From NCBI RefSeq assembly GCF_000689415.1, contig NZ_HG322950.1, forward strand, positions 1,798,001 through 1,862,000: a DNA stretch of 64,000 nucleotides, written 5' to 3'. The DNA comes from Pseudomonas knackmussii B13. Its GTDB lineage: Bacteria; Pseudomonadota; Gammaproteobacteria; Pseudomonadales; Pseudomonadaceae. The translations under genes and the position numbers were made by a program. Below, piece after piece: positions 15,807-24,372 of this stretch (positions are counted from its first letter, which is position 1; each line of letters starts with the position of its first letter). The notes below the pieces were generated by a model. The model saw nothing but the letters and a program-made list of their open reading frames with translations, was not told the origin of the DNA and did no database searches.

Positions 15807-15896
15807 GTGTGCGGGAGTTCGTTTTTGCGGACTTCCGTTTTTTTTGGCCCGCGTTTTTGCATCGCCCGGCCCGCTCGGGGCCGGGCGCTTCGGGGA

Positions 15897-16679
15897 CTAG
15901 CCGAAGACCTGCTTGAGGAACGCCTGCAGGTCGGCCCAGGACTTCTGGTCGGCGGTCTTGTCGTAGCCGACGTCCAGGCCATGGCCCTTGTGCTTGTCGG
16001 CGTCCGGGTTGGTGAAGCTGTGCTTGGCGCCTGGCTGCACGACGAACTTGTAGTCGGCGCCGGCCTGGTCCATTTCCTTCTTGAACGCCGCCACGCTGTC
16101 GGCCGGCACCAGGGTGTCGCCACCGCCGTGCTCCACCAGGATCTTCGCCTTCACCGCCCCGGCTTGCGCCGGCGTAGCGGTTGCCAGCACGCCGTGGAAG
16201 CTGGCCACGCCGAGCAGCGGCAGGCCCTGGCGCGCCATGTCGAGCACCACCTTTCCACCGAAGCAGTAGCCGATGGCGGCGATCTTGTTCGGGTCGGTCT
16301 GCGGCTGCTGCTTGAGCAGGTCGAGCCCGGCCTGGAAGCGCGCCTTGGCGGCGTCGGCGTTCTTCAGCGCTTCCTGCATGAAGGCGGTGGCCTCGTTGGG
16401 GTGCTCGGTGTGCTTGCCTTCGCCGTACATGTCGATGGCCATGGCGCTGTAGCCCAAGGCGGCGAGGTCGCGGGCGCGGCGCTTGGCGTAGTCGTTCAGC
16501 CCCCACCACTCGTGCACCACGATGATTCCCGGACGCGCGCCTTTGATGGCGTCGTCATAGGCGAAGTAGCCGATCATCTTGGTGCCGTCGGTGGCCTGGT
16601 AGGGGATCTCCTGGGTCTTGATCGCGGCTTGGGCACTCAGGCCCAGGGTCAGCAACAGCAAGGTGGCGAGCAGGCGCAT
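15897..16679 (-). CDS. Secreted dienelactone hydrolase family protein
   Basis: A 260-residue alpha/beta hydrolase with a signal peptide (MRLLATLLLLTLGLSAQA). The catalytic nucleophile is Cys in IGYCFGGKVV, with Asp in HGGGDTLVP and His in GAKHSFTNP, the Cys-Asp-His triad of dienelactone hydrolases. The ATG at 16679 follows GGGAGG by 7 bases. The periplasmic location is unusual for chloroaromatic degradation, so the substrate is probably not dienelactone. It lies alone, divergent from the transglycosylase gene. A strong CCCGGCCC/GGGCCGGG hairpin lies downstream at about 15865-15888. Confidence 0.88.
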   Translation of the reverse strand: MRLLATLLLLTLGLSAQAAIKTQEIPYQATDGTKMIGYFAYDDAIKGARPGIIVVHEWWGLNDYAKRRARDLAALGYSAMAIDMYGEGKHTEHPNEATAFMQEALKNADAAKARFQAGLDLLKQQPQTDPNKIAAIGYCFGGKVVLDMARQGLPLLGVASFHGVLATATPAQAGAVKAKILVEHGGGDTLVPADSVAAFKKEMDQAGADYKFVVQPGAKHSFTNPDADKHKGHGLDVGYDKTADQKSWADLQAFLKQVFG

Positions 16680-16794
16680 GGCGCGTCCTCCCTGTGTGTG
16701 GAACTGAACAAGATAGTCGCTGCGGCGCGGCTCGCCCGGCGGGGCGCCTTCGGCTACCCTTGCCGCCCCGTGTCGCTGCTTCGAGGAAGGCCCC

Positions 16795-17994
16795 ATGCGC
16801 TCCGTTCGTTTCCTGTCGCCCCTGCTGCTCTGCGCCGGCCTTTCGCAAGCCCCGGCGAGCCTGGCCGATGAGTTCGGCAGTTGCCTGGCGAGGCTGCAGC
16901 CGCAGGCCGCCGCCAAGGGCGTGGATGCCGCCAGTTACCGGCGCTACACCCAGGGCCTGCAGGCCGATCTGAGCGTGCTGCCGCTGCTCGATGCCCAGCC
17001 GGAGTTCGTCACGCCGCTGTGGGACTACCTGGCCGGACTGGTCGACGACCAGCGCGTGGCCGACGGCAAGGCGATGCTCGCCCAGCACGGCGAACTGCTC
17101 GACCGCGTCGCGCGGCAGTACCAGGTGGACAAGTACGCGGTGGTCGCGGTCTGGGGCGTGGAGAGCGATTTCGGCCGCATCGCCGGCAAGCGCCCGCTGC
17201 TGACTTCGCTGGGCACGCTGTCCTGCTACGGGCGGCGCCAGGCGTTCTTCCAGGGCGAGTTCTTCGCCACCCTCAAGCTGCTGCAGCAGGGCGACCTGCG
17301 CGACGCCGGCATCACCGGCTCCTGGGCCGGCGCCTTCGGCCAGACGCAGTTCATGCCCAGCACCTATGCGCGCATCGCGGTGGACTTCGACGGCGACGGC
17401 CATCGCGACCTGGTCGGCAGCGTGCCCGACGCCCTGGCGTCCACCGCCAACTACCTGAGCAAGGCCGGCTGGGTGCCGGGGCAGCCGTGGGGCTTCGAGG
17501 TGAAGCTGCCAGCGAGCTTCGCCGAATCCCAGGCCGGACGCACCAAGCGCCGCAGCGTGGCGGACTGGAAAGCCATGGGCGTGCAGCGCGCCGACGGCGG
17601 CCCGCTGCCATCGGGCGACACCCGCGCGGCCATCCTGATCCCGACCGGCAAGGCCGGCCCGGCCTTCCTGGTGCTGCGCAACTACGACGCCATCTATTCG
17701 TACAACGCCGCCGAGAGCTACGCGCTGGCGATCTCCCTGCTGTCTGACCGCCTGCGTGGCGGCCCCGGCCTGCGCACGCCCTGGCCGACCGATGACCCCG
17801 GCCTGAGCCGCGCCCAGCGCAAGGAGCTGCAGAAGCTGCTGCTCGCCCGCGGCTACGCCATCGGCGAACCCGACGGCATGATCGGCGACAACACCCGCCG
17901 CGCCATCCAGGCCGAGCAGCAGCGCCTGGGCCTGCAACCGGCCGACGGTCGCGCCGGGCAGAAGATCTTCAACGCGATGCAAGCCGCGCACTGA
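16795..17994 (+). CDS. Lytic murein transglycosylase, MltB family (GH103), soluble form
   Basis: A 399-residue periplasmic enzyme that cleaves peptidoglycan between MurNAc and GlcNAc to give anhydro-MurNAc ends. A signal peptide (to about ASLA-DEF) lacks a lipobox, so it is soluble rather than lipid-anchored. The catalytic Glu is in VWGVESDFGR; GAFGQTQFMPSTYAR and an EF-hand-like DFDGDGHRDL follow. The last 60 residues are a peptidoglycan-binding domain (SRAQRKELQKLLLARGY). It corresponds in order to a transglycosylase upstream of nap in P. aeruginosa. Confidence 0.92.
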   Translation: MRSVRFLSPLLLCAGLSQAPASLADEFGSCLARLQPQAAAKGVDAASYRRYTQGLQADLSVLPLLDAQPEFVTPLWDYLAGLVDDQRVADGKAMLAQHGELLDRVARQYQVDKYAVVAVWGVESDFGRIAGKRPLLTSLGTLSCYGRRQAFFQGEFFATLKLLQQGDLRDAGITGSWAGAFGQTQFMPSTYARIAVDFDGDGHRDLVGSVPDALASTANYLSKAGWVPGQPWGFEVKLPASFAESQAGRTKRRSVADWKAMGVQRADGGPLPSGDTRAAILIPTGKAGPAFLVLRNYDAIYSYNAAESYALAISLLSDRLRGGPGLRTPWPTDDPGLSRAQRKELQKLLLARGYAIGEPDGMIGDNTRRAIQAEQQRLGLQPADGRAGQKIFNAMQAAH

Positions 17995-18003
17995 GCTTGC
18001 TCT

Positions 18004-18277
18004 TCGTAGGAGCGAGCTCCTCGCGAACGGCGTTCCCTGGCGACGCAGGTGGCTGGGACTGACGCAGATCTCTCTGCGGCATGCGCGGGATGGCTGGGTA
18101 GGGCAATTGCAGGCGCCTGGGGCAGCGAGGAGCGTTGATCGCGGGCCGGGCTCGTCTACGAGGCTGGCTTCCCGCGTTCGCGGGAATGACGATTGGTTGG
18201 GGACAGCCCCGCTCGAACTCCCAACTCCACTCCCGTCATTCCCATCATTTGCGTCATCCCCGCGTTCGCGGGGACGC
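18004..18277. repeat. Three REP elements between the transglycosylase gene and napC
   Basis: A degenerate GTAGGAGCGAGC copy (18004-18028) and two ccccgcgttcgcgggg-type copies (18168-18191, 18251-18277) fill the convergent gap 17995-18296. No gene is seen; they may serve as terminator or DNA gyrase-type sites. Confidence 0.8.
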
Positions 18278-18296
18278 ACTGGCCCTCAGGCGAAAT

Positions 18297-18893
18297 TCAC
18301 CACCCCGGCACGCCGCTCATGTCCGGCAGGTGGTGGGCGATGCCCTTGTGGCAGTCGATGCAGGTTGCCTGGCCCGAGGCCAGGGCGGTGGAGTGCATCT
18401 GCCTGGCGCGCGGGCTCTGGCGGGTGAAGTCCATGAATTGGAAGTTGTGGCAGTTGCGACACTCCAGCGAATCGTTGGCCTTGAGCCGTGCCCATTCGTG
18501 TTCGGCTAGTTCGCGGCGGTGGTCGAGGAATTTCTCGCGGGTGTTGATGGTGCCGAAGATCTTGCCCCAGACCTCCTTGGACGCCTGCATCTTGCGGGCA
18601 ATCTTGTCGGTCCATTTGTGCGGCACATGGCAGTCCGGGCAGGTGGCGCGCACGCCCGAGCGATTGGTGTAGTGGATGGTGTCCTTGAGCTCGACATAGA
18701 CGTTGTCGCGCATCTCGTGGCAGGAGGTGCAGAACTTCTCGCTGTTGGTCGCCTCCAGCGCGGTGTTGAAGCCGCCCCAGAAGATGATCCCGGCGATGAA
18801 CCCGGCCAGGGTCAGGAACCCCAGGCTGTAGTGCACGCTGGGCCGGCGCAGGACCGTCCAGTAACCGCCAAGCCAGGCGATGAGTGCTTTCAT
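18297..18893 (-). CDS. napC: Periplasmic nitrate reductase tetraheme cytochrome
   Basis: A 198-residue NapC/NirT-family cytochrome anchored by one N-terminal membrane helix (LGFLTLAGFIAGIIFWGGF). Four CxxCH haem sites are visible: CTSCH, CPDCH, CRNCH and CIDCH. It takes electrons from the quinol pool and passes them to NapB-NapA. It is the last gene of napEFDABC, 9 bases after napB. Confidence 0.97.
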   Translation of the reverse strand: MKALIAWLGGYWTVLRRPSVHYSLGFLTLAGFIAGIIFWGGFNTALEATNSEKFCTSCHEMRDNVYVELKDTIHYTNRSGVRATCPDCHVPHKWTDKIARKMQASKEVWGKIFGTINTREKFLDHRRELAEHEWARLKANDSLECRNCHNFQFMDFTRQSPRARQMHSTALASGQATCIDCHKGIAHHLPDMSGVPGW

Positions 18894-18902
18894 GGCCCCT
18901 CC

Positions 18903-19382
18903 TCAGGGTTTGCTGGCGGCGGCGTCGCGCTTGAGGATGCTGTCGATGTCTTCGAAGCTGTTGCCCACCAGCGGCTTCACGTCCTCCTGGGGCACGTGGC
19001 ACTGCACGCAGAAGTAACGGCGTGGCGCCACCGAGGCCAGCACCTGGCCGTCGCGGTCCATGTAGTGGGTGATGCTGATCATCGGCGCCTGCACCTTCGC
19101 GCTGTTGGCGCGGCTGTGGCAGGACAGGCACTTGTTGCTGTTGGTGTCGATGCGATAGCCGGCGATGGTGTGCGGGATGGTCGGCGGCTGCTCGGGGTAG
19201 GCGCGTTCGCGGCGGATGTCCTTGTTCTCTTCCGGCGCCAGCGGCGGCGCCGGGCGGTCCTGGCTGATGGTTCCGCCGGGGCGGCGGCCGTCCGGGGCCG
19301 GGGCGTCCAGCGGGTAGTCCGGCTGCGCAGCCAGCAGCGGCAGGCCGAGCAGCAGGAGCAGGAACGGGATCAGGCGTTTCAT
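18903..19382 (-). CDS. napB: Periplasmic nitrate reductase diheme cytochrome
   Basis: A 159-residue protein with a signal peptide (MKRLIPFLLLLLGLPLLAA) and two CxxCH haem sites, CLSCH and CVQCH. The family segment PPTIPHTIAGYRID precedes the first haem. NapB is the small electron-transfer partner of NapA in the periplasm. The gene starts 10 bases after napA. Confidence 0.97.
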   Translation of the reverse strand: MKRLIPFLLLLLGLPLLAAQPDYPLDAPAPDGRRPGGTISQDRPAPPLAPEENKDIRRERAYPEQPPTIPHTIAGYRIDTNSNKCLSCHSRANSAKVQAPMISITHYMDRDGQVLASVAPRRYFCVQCHVPQEDVKPLVGNSFEDIDSILKRDAAASKP

Positions 19383-19392
19383 GGCGGGCTCC

Positions 19393-21897
19393 TCAGGCCA
19401 GGCTGACCAGCTCGATGCGGACCGCGCACTTCTTGTAGTCGGTCTGCTTGGAGATCGGGTCGGTGGCGTCCAGGGTGACCTTGTTGATCAGTTTGTTGGC
19501 GTCGAAGAAGGGCACGAATACCAGCCCCTGAGGCGGTTTGTTGCGCCCGCGTGTTTCGATGCGCGCGCGGATCTCGCCGCGCCGGCTGATCACCTTTACC
19601 TCGCTGCCGCGCCTGAGTTTCAGCTTCGTGGCGTCGTCCGGGTGCATGTACACCAGGGCGTCGGGCACCGCCTTGTACAGCTCCGGCACGCGCTGGGTCA
19701 TGCTGCCGGTGTGCCAGTGTTCGAGCACGCGGCCGGTACACAGCCAGAACGGGTAGTCGGCGTCTGGCGCCTCGGCCGGCGGCTCGTAGGGCAGGGCGAA
19801 GATGATCGCCTTCTTGTCCGGGTAGCCGTAGAACTGCACGCCGCTGCCCTTGGCGACGTAGGGGTCGAGTCCCTCGCGGTAGCGCCAGAGGGTTTCCTTG
19901 CCGTCCACCACCGGCCAGCGCAGGCCGCGCGCCTCGTGGTAGGCGTCGAAGGGCGCGAGGTCGTGGCCATGGCCGCGGCCGAAACGGGCGTATTCCTCGA
20001 ACAGGCCCTTCTGCAGGTAGAAACCGAAGGCCTTGGCTTCGTCGTTGGCGTATCCCTTGGCCACCTGTTCGGCACCGAAGGCGTCCACCTGGCCGTTGCG
20101 GAACAGCACTTCGTAGAGGGTCTTGCCCTTGAGCTCGGGCGCCTTGGCCAGCAGGTCGGCGGGCCATACCTCGTCGGTGGTGAAGCGCTTGGAGAATTCC
20201 ACCAGTTGCCAGAGGTCGGACTTCGCCTCGCCCGGCGCGCTCACCAGTTGGTGCCAGAACTGCGTGCGTCGCTCGGCGTTACCGTAGGCGCCTTCCTTTT
20301 CCACCCACATCGCGCTGGGCAGGATGAGGTCGGCGGCCTGGGCCGAGACGGTCGGGTAGACGTCGGAGACGATCACGAAGTTTTCCGGGTTGCGCCATCC
20401 CGGCAGCACTTCCTGCATGACGTTCGGCCCGGCCTGCATGTTGTTGCACACCTGGGTCCAGTAGACGTTGAGCACGCCGTCCTTGAGCTTGCGGCTCTGC
20501 TCCACGGCGTGGAAGCCGACTTTCTCCTGGATGGTGCCGGCCGGGACCTTCCAGATCTTCTCGGCGGTTTCGCGGTGTTTCGGGTTGGTCACCACCAGGT
20601 CCGCCGGCAGGCGGTGGGCGAAGGTGCCGACCTCGCGCGCAGTGCCGCAGGCCGAAGGCTGGCCGGTGAGCGAGAAGGGGCTGTTGCCCGGCTCGCTGAT
20701 TTTCCCGGTGAGCAGGTGGATGTTGTAGATCAGGTTGTTGGCCCAGACACCGCGGGTGTGCTGGTTGAAGCCCATGGTCCAGAACGACACCACCTTGCGT
20801 TTCGGGTCGGCGTAGAGTTCGGCCAGGGCCTTGAGGCGTTCGGCCGGCACGCCGCTTTCCTTGGCTGTGCGCTCCAGGGTGTAGGGCTTGACGAAGGCGG
20901 CGAAGGCGTCGAAATCGATATCGCTCCAGGTATTGGCCTTGGCGGCGTTCTGCGCCTTCTTCTCCATGGGCTCATCCGGGCGCAGTCCGTAGCCGATGTC
21001 ATCGACGCCCTTCGCGAAGCGCACGTGCTGGCTGACGAAGTCGCGGTTCACCGCGCCGCTCTGGATGATGTGGTTGGCGATGTAGTTGAGGATGTGCAGG
21101 TCGGTCTGCGGCGTGAACACCATGGGGATGTCGGCCAGGTCGAAGCTGCGGTGCTCGAAGGTGGAGAGCACCGCCACCTTGACGTGCGGCGCGCTGAGGC
21201 GGCGGTCGGTGACCCGCGACCAGAGCACCGGGTGCATCTCGGCCATGTTCGAGCCCCAGAGCACGAAGGCGTCGGTGGCCTCGAAGTCGTCGTAGCAGCC
21301 CATGGGTTCGTCCATGCCGAAGCTGCGCATGAAGCCCATTACCGCCGAGGCCATGCAGTGGCGCGCGTTGGGGTCGATGTTGTTGCTGCGCAGGCCGGCC
21401 TTGAACAGCTTGTTGGCGGCGTAGCCTTCCCACACCGTCCACTGCCCGGAGCCGAACATGCCCACCGAGGTCGGCCCCTTGGCCTTGAGCGCGGCCTTGA
21501 ACTTCTCGGCCATGATGTCGAAGGCGGCGTCCCAGCTGATCGGCTGGAATTCGCCCTGCTTGTCGTACTTGCCGTCTTTCATGCGCAGCAGCGGGCGGGT
21601 CAGGCGGTCGCTGCCGTACATGATCTTCGACAGGAAGTAGCCCTTCACGCAGTTGATCCCGCGGTTGACCTCGGCCTTGATGTCGCCGTGGGTGGCGACC
21701 ACCTTGCCGTCGCGGGTGGCGACCATGACGCTGCAGCCGGTGCCGCAGAAGCGGCAGGGCGCCTTGTTCCAGTCCAGCGTGGTCATGTCCGCCTCGGTGA
21801 CCAGGTTGCTGGCGGAACTGAGGATCGGCAGCCCGGCGGCGGCCGCGGCCATGGCGGCGGCGTTGGCCTTGGCGAACTGGCGGCGGGTGAGGTTCAT
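19393..21897 (-). CDS. napA: Periplasmic nitrate reductase, catalytic subunit
   Basis: An 834-residue molybdoenzyme reducing nitrate to nitrite in the periplasm. The N-terminus carries a twin-arginine signal (MNLTRRQFAKANAAAMAAAA). The [4Fe-4S] ligands follow in CRFCGTGCSVMV and, about 30 residues later, GINCVKGY. The molybdenum ligand Cys is likely that in DEPMGCYDDFEATD. Its ATG overlaps the napD stop (ATGA). It depends on bis-MGD cofactor and so on molybdate uptake (modABC) and moaA, both in this window. Confidence 0.98.
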   Translation of the reverse strand: MNLTRRQFAKANAAAMAAAAAGLPILSSASNLVTEADMTTLDWNKAPCRFCGTGCSVMVATRDGKVVATHGDIKAEVNRGINCVKGYFLSKIMYGSDRLTRPLLRMKDGKYDKQGEFQPISWDAAFDIMAEKFKAALKAKGPTSVGMFGSGQWTVWEGYAANKLFKAGLRSNNIDPNARHCMASAVMGFMRSFGMDEPMGCYDDFEATDAFVLWGSNMAEMHPVLWSRVTDRRLSAPHVKVAVLSTFEHRSFDLADIPMVFTPQTDLHILNYIANHIIQSGAVNRDFVSQHVRFAKGVDDIGYGLRPDEPMEKKAQNAAKANTWSDIDFDAFAAFVKPYTLERTAKESGVPAERLKALAELYADPKRKVVSFWTMGFNQHTRGVWANNLIYNIHLLTGKISEPGNSPFSLTGQPSACGTAREVGTFAHRLPADLVVTNPKHRETAEKIWKVPAGTIQEKVGFHAVEQSRKLKDGVLNVYWTQVCNNMQAGPNVMQEVLPGWRNPENFVIVSDVYPTVSAQAADLILPSAMWVEKEGAYGNAERRTQFWHQLVSAPGEAKSDLWQLVEFSKRFTTDEVWPADLLAKAPELKGKTLYEVLFRNGQVDAFGAEQVAKGYANDEAKAFGFYLQKGLFEEYARFGRGHGHDLAPFDAYHEARGLRWPVVDGKETLWRYREGLDPYVAKGSGVQFYGYPDKKAIIFALPYEPPAEAPDADYPFWLCTGRVLEHWHTGSMTQRVPELYKAVPDALVYMHPDDATKLKLRRGSEVKVISRRGEIRARIETRGRNKPPQGLVFVPFFDANKLINKVTLDATDPISKQTDYKKCAVRIELVSLA

Positions 21898-22202
21898 CGT
21901 GTACCTCCGGCGGCGAGACCGACGGGGGCGTCGGCGGCTGGTTTCTGCGGGGCGTCGGGCTGCTCCACGGTCTCGTGGTAGACCAGCACCGCGTTGAGCA
22001 CCCCGGGCAGGCTGTGGATGGCTTCGAGGGTCGCGAGGATCTGTTCCTCTTGCTCGGCCTCCAGCACCACCACGAGCTTGCCCAGCGGGCTTTCCTGGTG
22101 CAGTTCGAGGTGCGGCAGGCGGGCCAGGTTTGCCTTCACCGCGCCGAGCAGTTCCGGGCGCGCGTGGACCAGCAGACTGGCTATCTGGATGCAGTCAGGC
22201 AT
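21894..22202 (-). CDS. napD: NapA signal-peptide-binding chaperone
   Basis: A 102-residue cytoplasmic protein with the NapD fold pattern (IQIASLLVHARPE... HLELHQESPLGKLVVVLEAE). It binds the Tat signal of NapA and holds back export until the cofactor is inserted. A proline- and alanine-rich tail of about 20 residues extends beyond the usual domain. It overlaps napF by 8 bases and napA by 4. Confidence 0.94.
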   Translation of the reverse strand: MPDCIQIASLLVHARPELLGAVKANLARLPHLELHQESPLGKLVVVLEAEQEEQILATLEAIHSLPGVLNAVLVYHETVEQPDAPQKPAADAPVGLAAGGTR

Positions 22203-22683
22203 CGGCGGTCATCTCCTCGCTGAGTTGGATGGCCTGGCTCGGGCAGGGCGCGAGGCACGCGCCGCAACCCGTGCAGGCCAGGGAGTCGAGTTGCGGCAGC
22301 GGTGGGCCGCCGAGCTGCGGGCGGAAACGGATGGCGCGGGCCTCGCAGCTGTCTTCGCAGGCGCGGCAATGGATGCCGGCCAGCGCCAGGCAGCGTTCGC
22401 CAATGCGCGCGCGCCAGGGAAAGGCCGGTTGCGCGCGGTCGAACAGGCCGGCGTCGCAGCTGTCGGCACAGGCGCCGCAAAGGCTGCAGCCAGCGTGAGT
22501 CAGGTCGAGTTGCGGAAAGCCGCCGTCACCCAGGCGCAGCACCTGTTCCGGGCAGGTGCGCACGCAATCGCCGCAGCGCGTGCAGCGGTCGCTGAAGTCG
22601 TCGGCGGTCCACGGCGGTAGGCGCGGGGTTTCCGCGCCAGCCAGGCGGCGCAGCAGGGCGCGTCGGGGATGCACGGCGCGCAC
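22195..22683 (-). CDS. napF: Ferredoxin-type protein of the nap operon
   Basis: A 162-residue cytoplasmic protein with cysteine clusters for about four [4Fe-4S] centres: CTRCGDCVRTCP, CSLCGACADSCD, CRACEDSCE and CTGCGACLAPCP. It interacts with NapA before export and probably helps mature its iron-sulfur centre. The start is a GTG at 22683, directly after the napE TAG. Confidence 0.94.
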   Translation of the reverse strand: MRAVHPRRALLRRLAGAETPRLPPWTADDFSDRCTRCGDCVRTCPEQVLRLGDGGFPQLDLTHAGCSLCGACADSCDAGLFDRAQPAFPWRARIGERCLALAGIHCRACEDSCEARAIRFRPQLGGPPLPQLDSLACTGCGACLAPCPSQAIQLSEEMTADA

Positions 22684-22851
22684 CTAGCCTGGCGGTCCCG
22701 GCGGGCCGGCCAACAGCTGGTACATCCAGACGATGAATCCGTAGCCGCCGACGACAGCCACGGACAAAAGCGGGAACAGGCAGATCACGAGAAACAGGAA
22801 CAGCCGGGTCTCCTTGCCCTTCGCCACTTCCACTGGGCTCTTTTCGCTCAT
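22684..22851 (-). CDS. napE: Small membrane protein of the nap operon
   Basis: A 55-residue protein with a charged N-terminus and one hydrophobic helix pair (LFLFLVICLFPLLSVAVVGGYGF). The ATG at 22851 follows GGAGG by 7 bases. NapE is the usual first gene of this operon type; its role is unknown. The upstream gap 22852-22937 must hold the nap promoter, but I see no clear FNR/Anr box. Confidence 0.88.
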   Translation of the reverse strand: MSEKSPVEVAKGKETRLFLFLVICLFPLLSVAVVGGYGFIVWMYQLLAGPPGPPG

Positions 22852-22937
22852 GTGGCAGCCTCCAAGCGATGCCGTCAGGGAGTATAGACCGCAGTAGAAA
22901 TGTGGCTTTCGGTGTCCCACAAGCGGACGAGCGGTTC

Positions 22938-22976
22938 GTTCAGCCGAGGTTCAGAGAGCTGACAGGTTGCGTTCAG
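22938..22976 (+). promoter_or_regulatory. Four phased PhoP half-sites upstream of oprH
   Basis: GTTCAG (22938), GTTCAG (22949), TGACAG (22960) and GTTCAG (22971) recur every 11 bases, one helical turn each. The first two are a perfect GTTCAG-N5-GTTCAG PhoP box. A -10-like TAACCT follows at 22988-22993. This fits PhoP-activated, low-magnesium-induced transcription of oprH-phoP-phoQ. Confidence 0.8.
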
Positions 22977-23037
22977 TCGCCCCCGCTTAACCTGTTCTCC
23001 GTCAACTACTTACACACCTCTCTGACGGAGAATGACG

Positions 23038-23643
23038 ATGAAAACCCTGAAGAAGCTCGCTCTCGCCACTGCCATCCTCGGCGCCAGCATCGGCATGGCC
23101 CAGGCCTCGGAAAACTTCGTAGGTCTGACCTGGGGTGAAACCAGCAACAACATCCAGAAATCCGCAGACCTGAACCGCAACCTCAACGATCCGAAGCTCG
23201 ACAGCGTGATCAACAACAGCAGCACCTGGGGCGTGCGCGCCGGCCAGCAGAACGAACAGGGCCGCTACTACGCGACCTACGAGAACACGTCCGATACCTA
23301 CAGCGGCATGAAGCTGCGCCAGCAGAACCTGCTCGGCAGCTACGACGCCTTCCTGCCGATCAATGAACAGGGCACCAAGCTGTTTGGCGGCGGTACTGTC
23401 GGCCTGACCAAGCTGGAACAGGAGTCGCGTGGCTTCAAGCGTGACAGCGATGTCGGCTACGCCATCGGCGCCCAGGCGGGTGTCCTGCAGGATATCGGCA
23501 AGAACGCTTCCATCGAAGGCGGCTATCGTTACCTGCGGACCAATGCCAGCACGGAGATGAGCCCGCACGGTGGTTCCAAGGTCGGATCGCTTGACCTGCA
23601 CAGCAGCTCGCAGATCTACCTGGGCGCCAACTATCGGTTCTGA
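23038..23643 (+). CDS. oprH: Outer-membrane protein H1
   Basis: A 201-residue eight-stranded beta-barrel with a signal peptide (to about MAQA-SENF) and a terminal Phe (GANYRF) for Bam insertion. Long stretches, such as NFVGLTWGETSNNIQKS and EGGYRYLRTNASTEM, match P. aeruginosa OprH. It binds LPS and replaces divalent cations when magnesium is low. I prefer the ATG at 23038 over 23032 because GGAG is 7 bases before it. PhoPQ genes follow. Confidence 0.96.
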   Translation: MKTLKKLALATAILGASIGMAQASENFVGLTWGETSNNIQKSADLNRNLNDPKLDSVINNSSTWGVRAGQQNEQGRYYATYENTSDTYSGMKLRQQNLLGSYDAFLPINEQGTKLFGGGTVGLTKLEQESRGFKRDSDVGYAIGAQAGVLQDIGKNASIEGGYRYLRTNASTEMSPHGGSKVGSLDLHSSSQIYLGANYRF

Positions 23644-23694
23644 CTGGCAACCGGCCGGGCCTCGCGCCCGGCCACCGCATAAGGAGGTTTACCC

Positions 23695-24372
23695 ATGAAG
23701 TTACTGGTAGTGGAGGACGAGGCGCTGCTGCGCCATCACCTGTTCACCCGTCTCGGCGAGCAGGGCCATGTGGTCGACGCCGTGGGCGATGCCGAAGAGG
23801 CCCTGTACCGGGCCAGCGAGTACCACCACGACCTGGCGGTGGTCGACCTCGGCCTGCCGGGCATGAGCGGCCTGGACCTGATCCGCGAGTTCCGCAGCCA
23901 GGGCAAGACCTTCCCGATCCTGATTCTCACCGCGCGCGGCAACTGGCAGGACAAGGTCGAAGGACTGGCCGCCGGCGCCGACGACTACGTGGTCAAGCCG
24001 TTCCAGTTCGAGGAACTGGAAGCGCGCCTGAACGCTTTGTTGCGTCGCTCCAGCGGCTTCGTCCAGGCGACCATCGAGGCCGGCCCGCTGGTGCTCGACC
24101 TCAACCGCAAGCAGGCCGCCGTGGACGGTGAAGCGCTCAACCTGACCGCCTTCGAGTACCGCATCCTCGAATACCTCATGCGTCATCACCAGCAGGTGGT
24201 GAGCAAGGAGCGCCTGATCGAGCAGCTGTACCCGGACGACGACGAGCGCGACCCCAACGTCATCGAAGTGCTGGTCGGCCGTTTGCGGCGCAAGCTGGAG
24301 ACCCATGAAGGCTTCCGCCCGATCGACACGGTGCGCGGCCAGGGCTACCTGTTCACCGAGCGCTGCCGATGA
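23695..24372 (+). CDS. phoP: Response regulator PhoP
   Basis: A 225-residue OmpR-family regulator. The receiver has EDEALLRHHL, the phosphoacceptor in AVVDLGLPGMSG and the Lys in VVKPFQFEE. The DNA-binding domain has LTAFEYRILEYLMRH and VRGQGYLF. It activates its own operon through the GTTCAG repeats upstream. A GGCCGGGC/GCCCGGCC hairpin separates it from oprH and may lower readthrough. AAGGAGG precedes the ATG by 7 bases. Confidence 0.96.
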   Translation: MKLLVVEDEALLRHHLFTRLGEQGHVVDAVGDAEEALYRASEYHHDLAVVDLGLPGMSGLDLIREFRSQGKTFPILILTARGNWQDKVEGLAAGADDYVVKPFQFEELEARLNALLRRSSGFVQATIEAGPLVLDLNRKQAAVDGEALNLTAFEYRILEYLMRHHQQVVSKERLIEQLYPDDDERDPNVIEVLVGRLRRKLETHEGFRPIDTVRGQGYLFTERCR

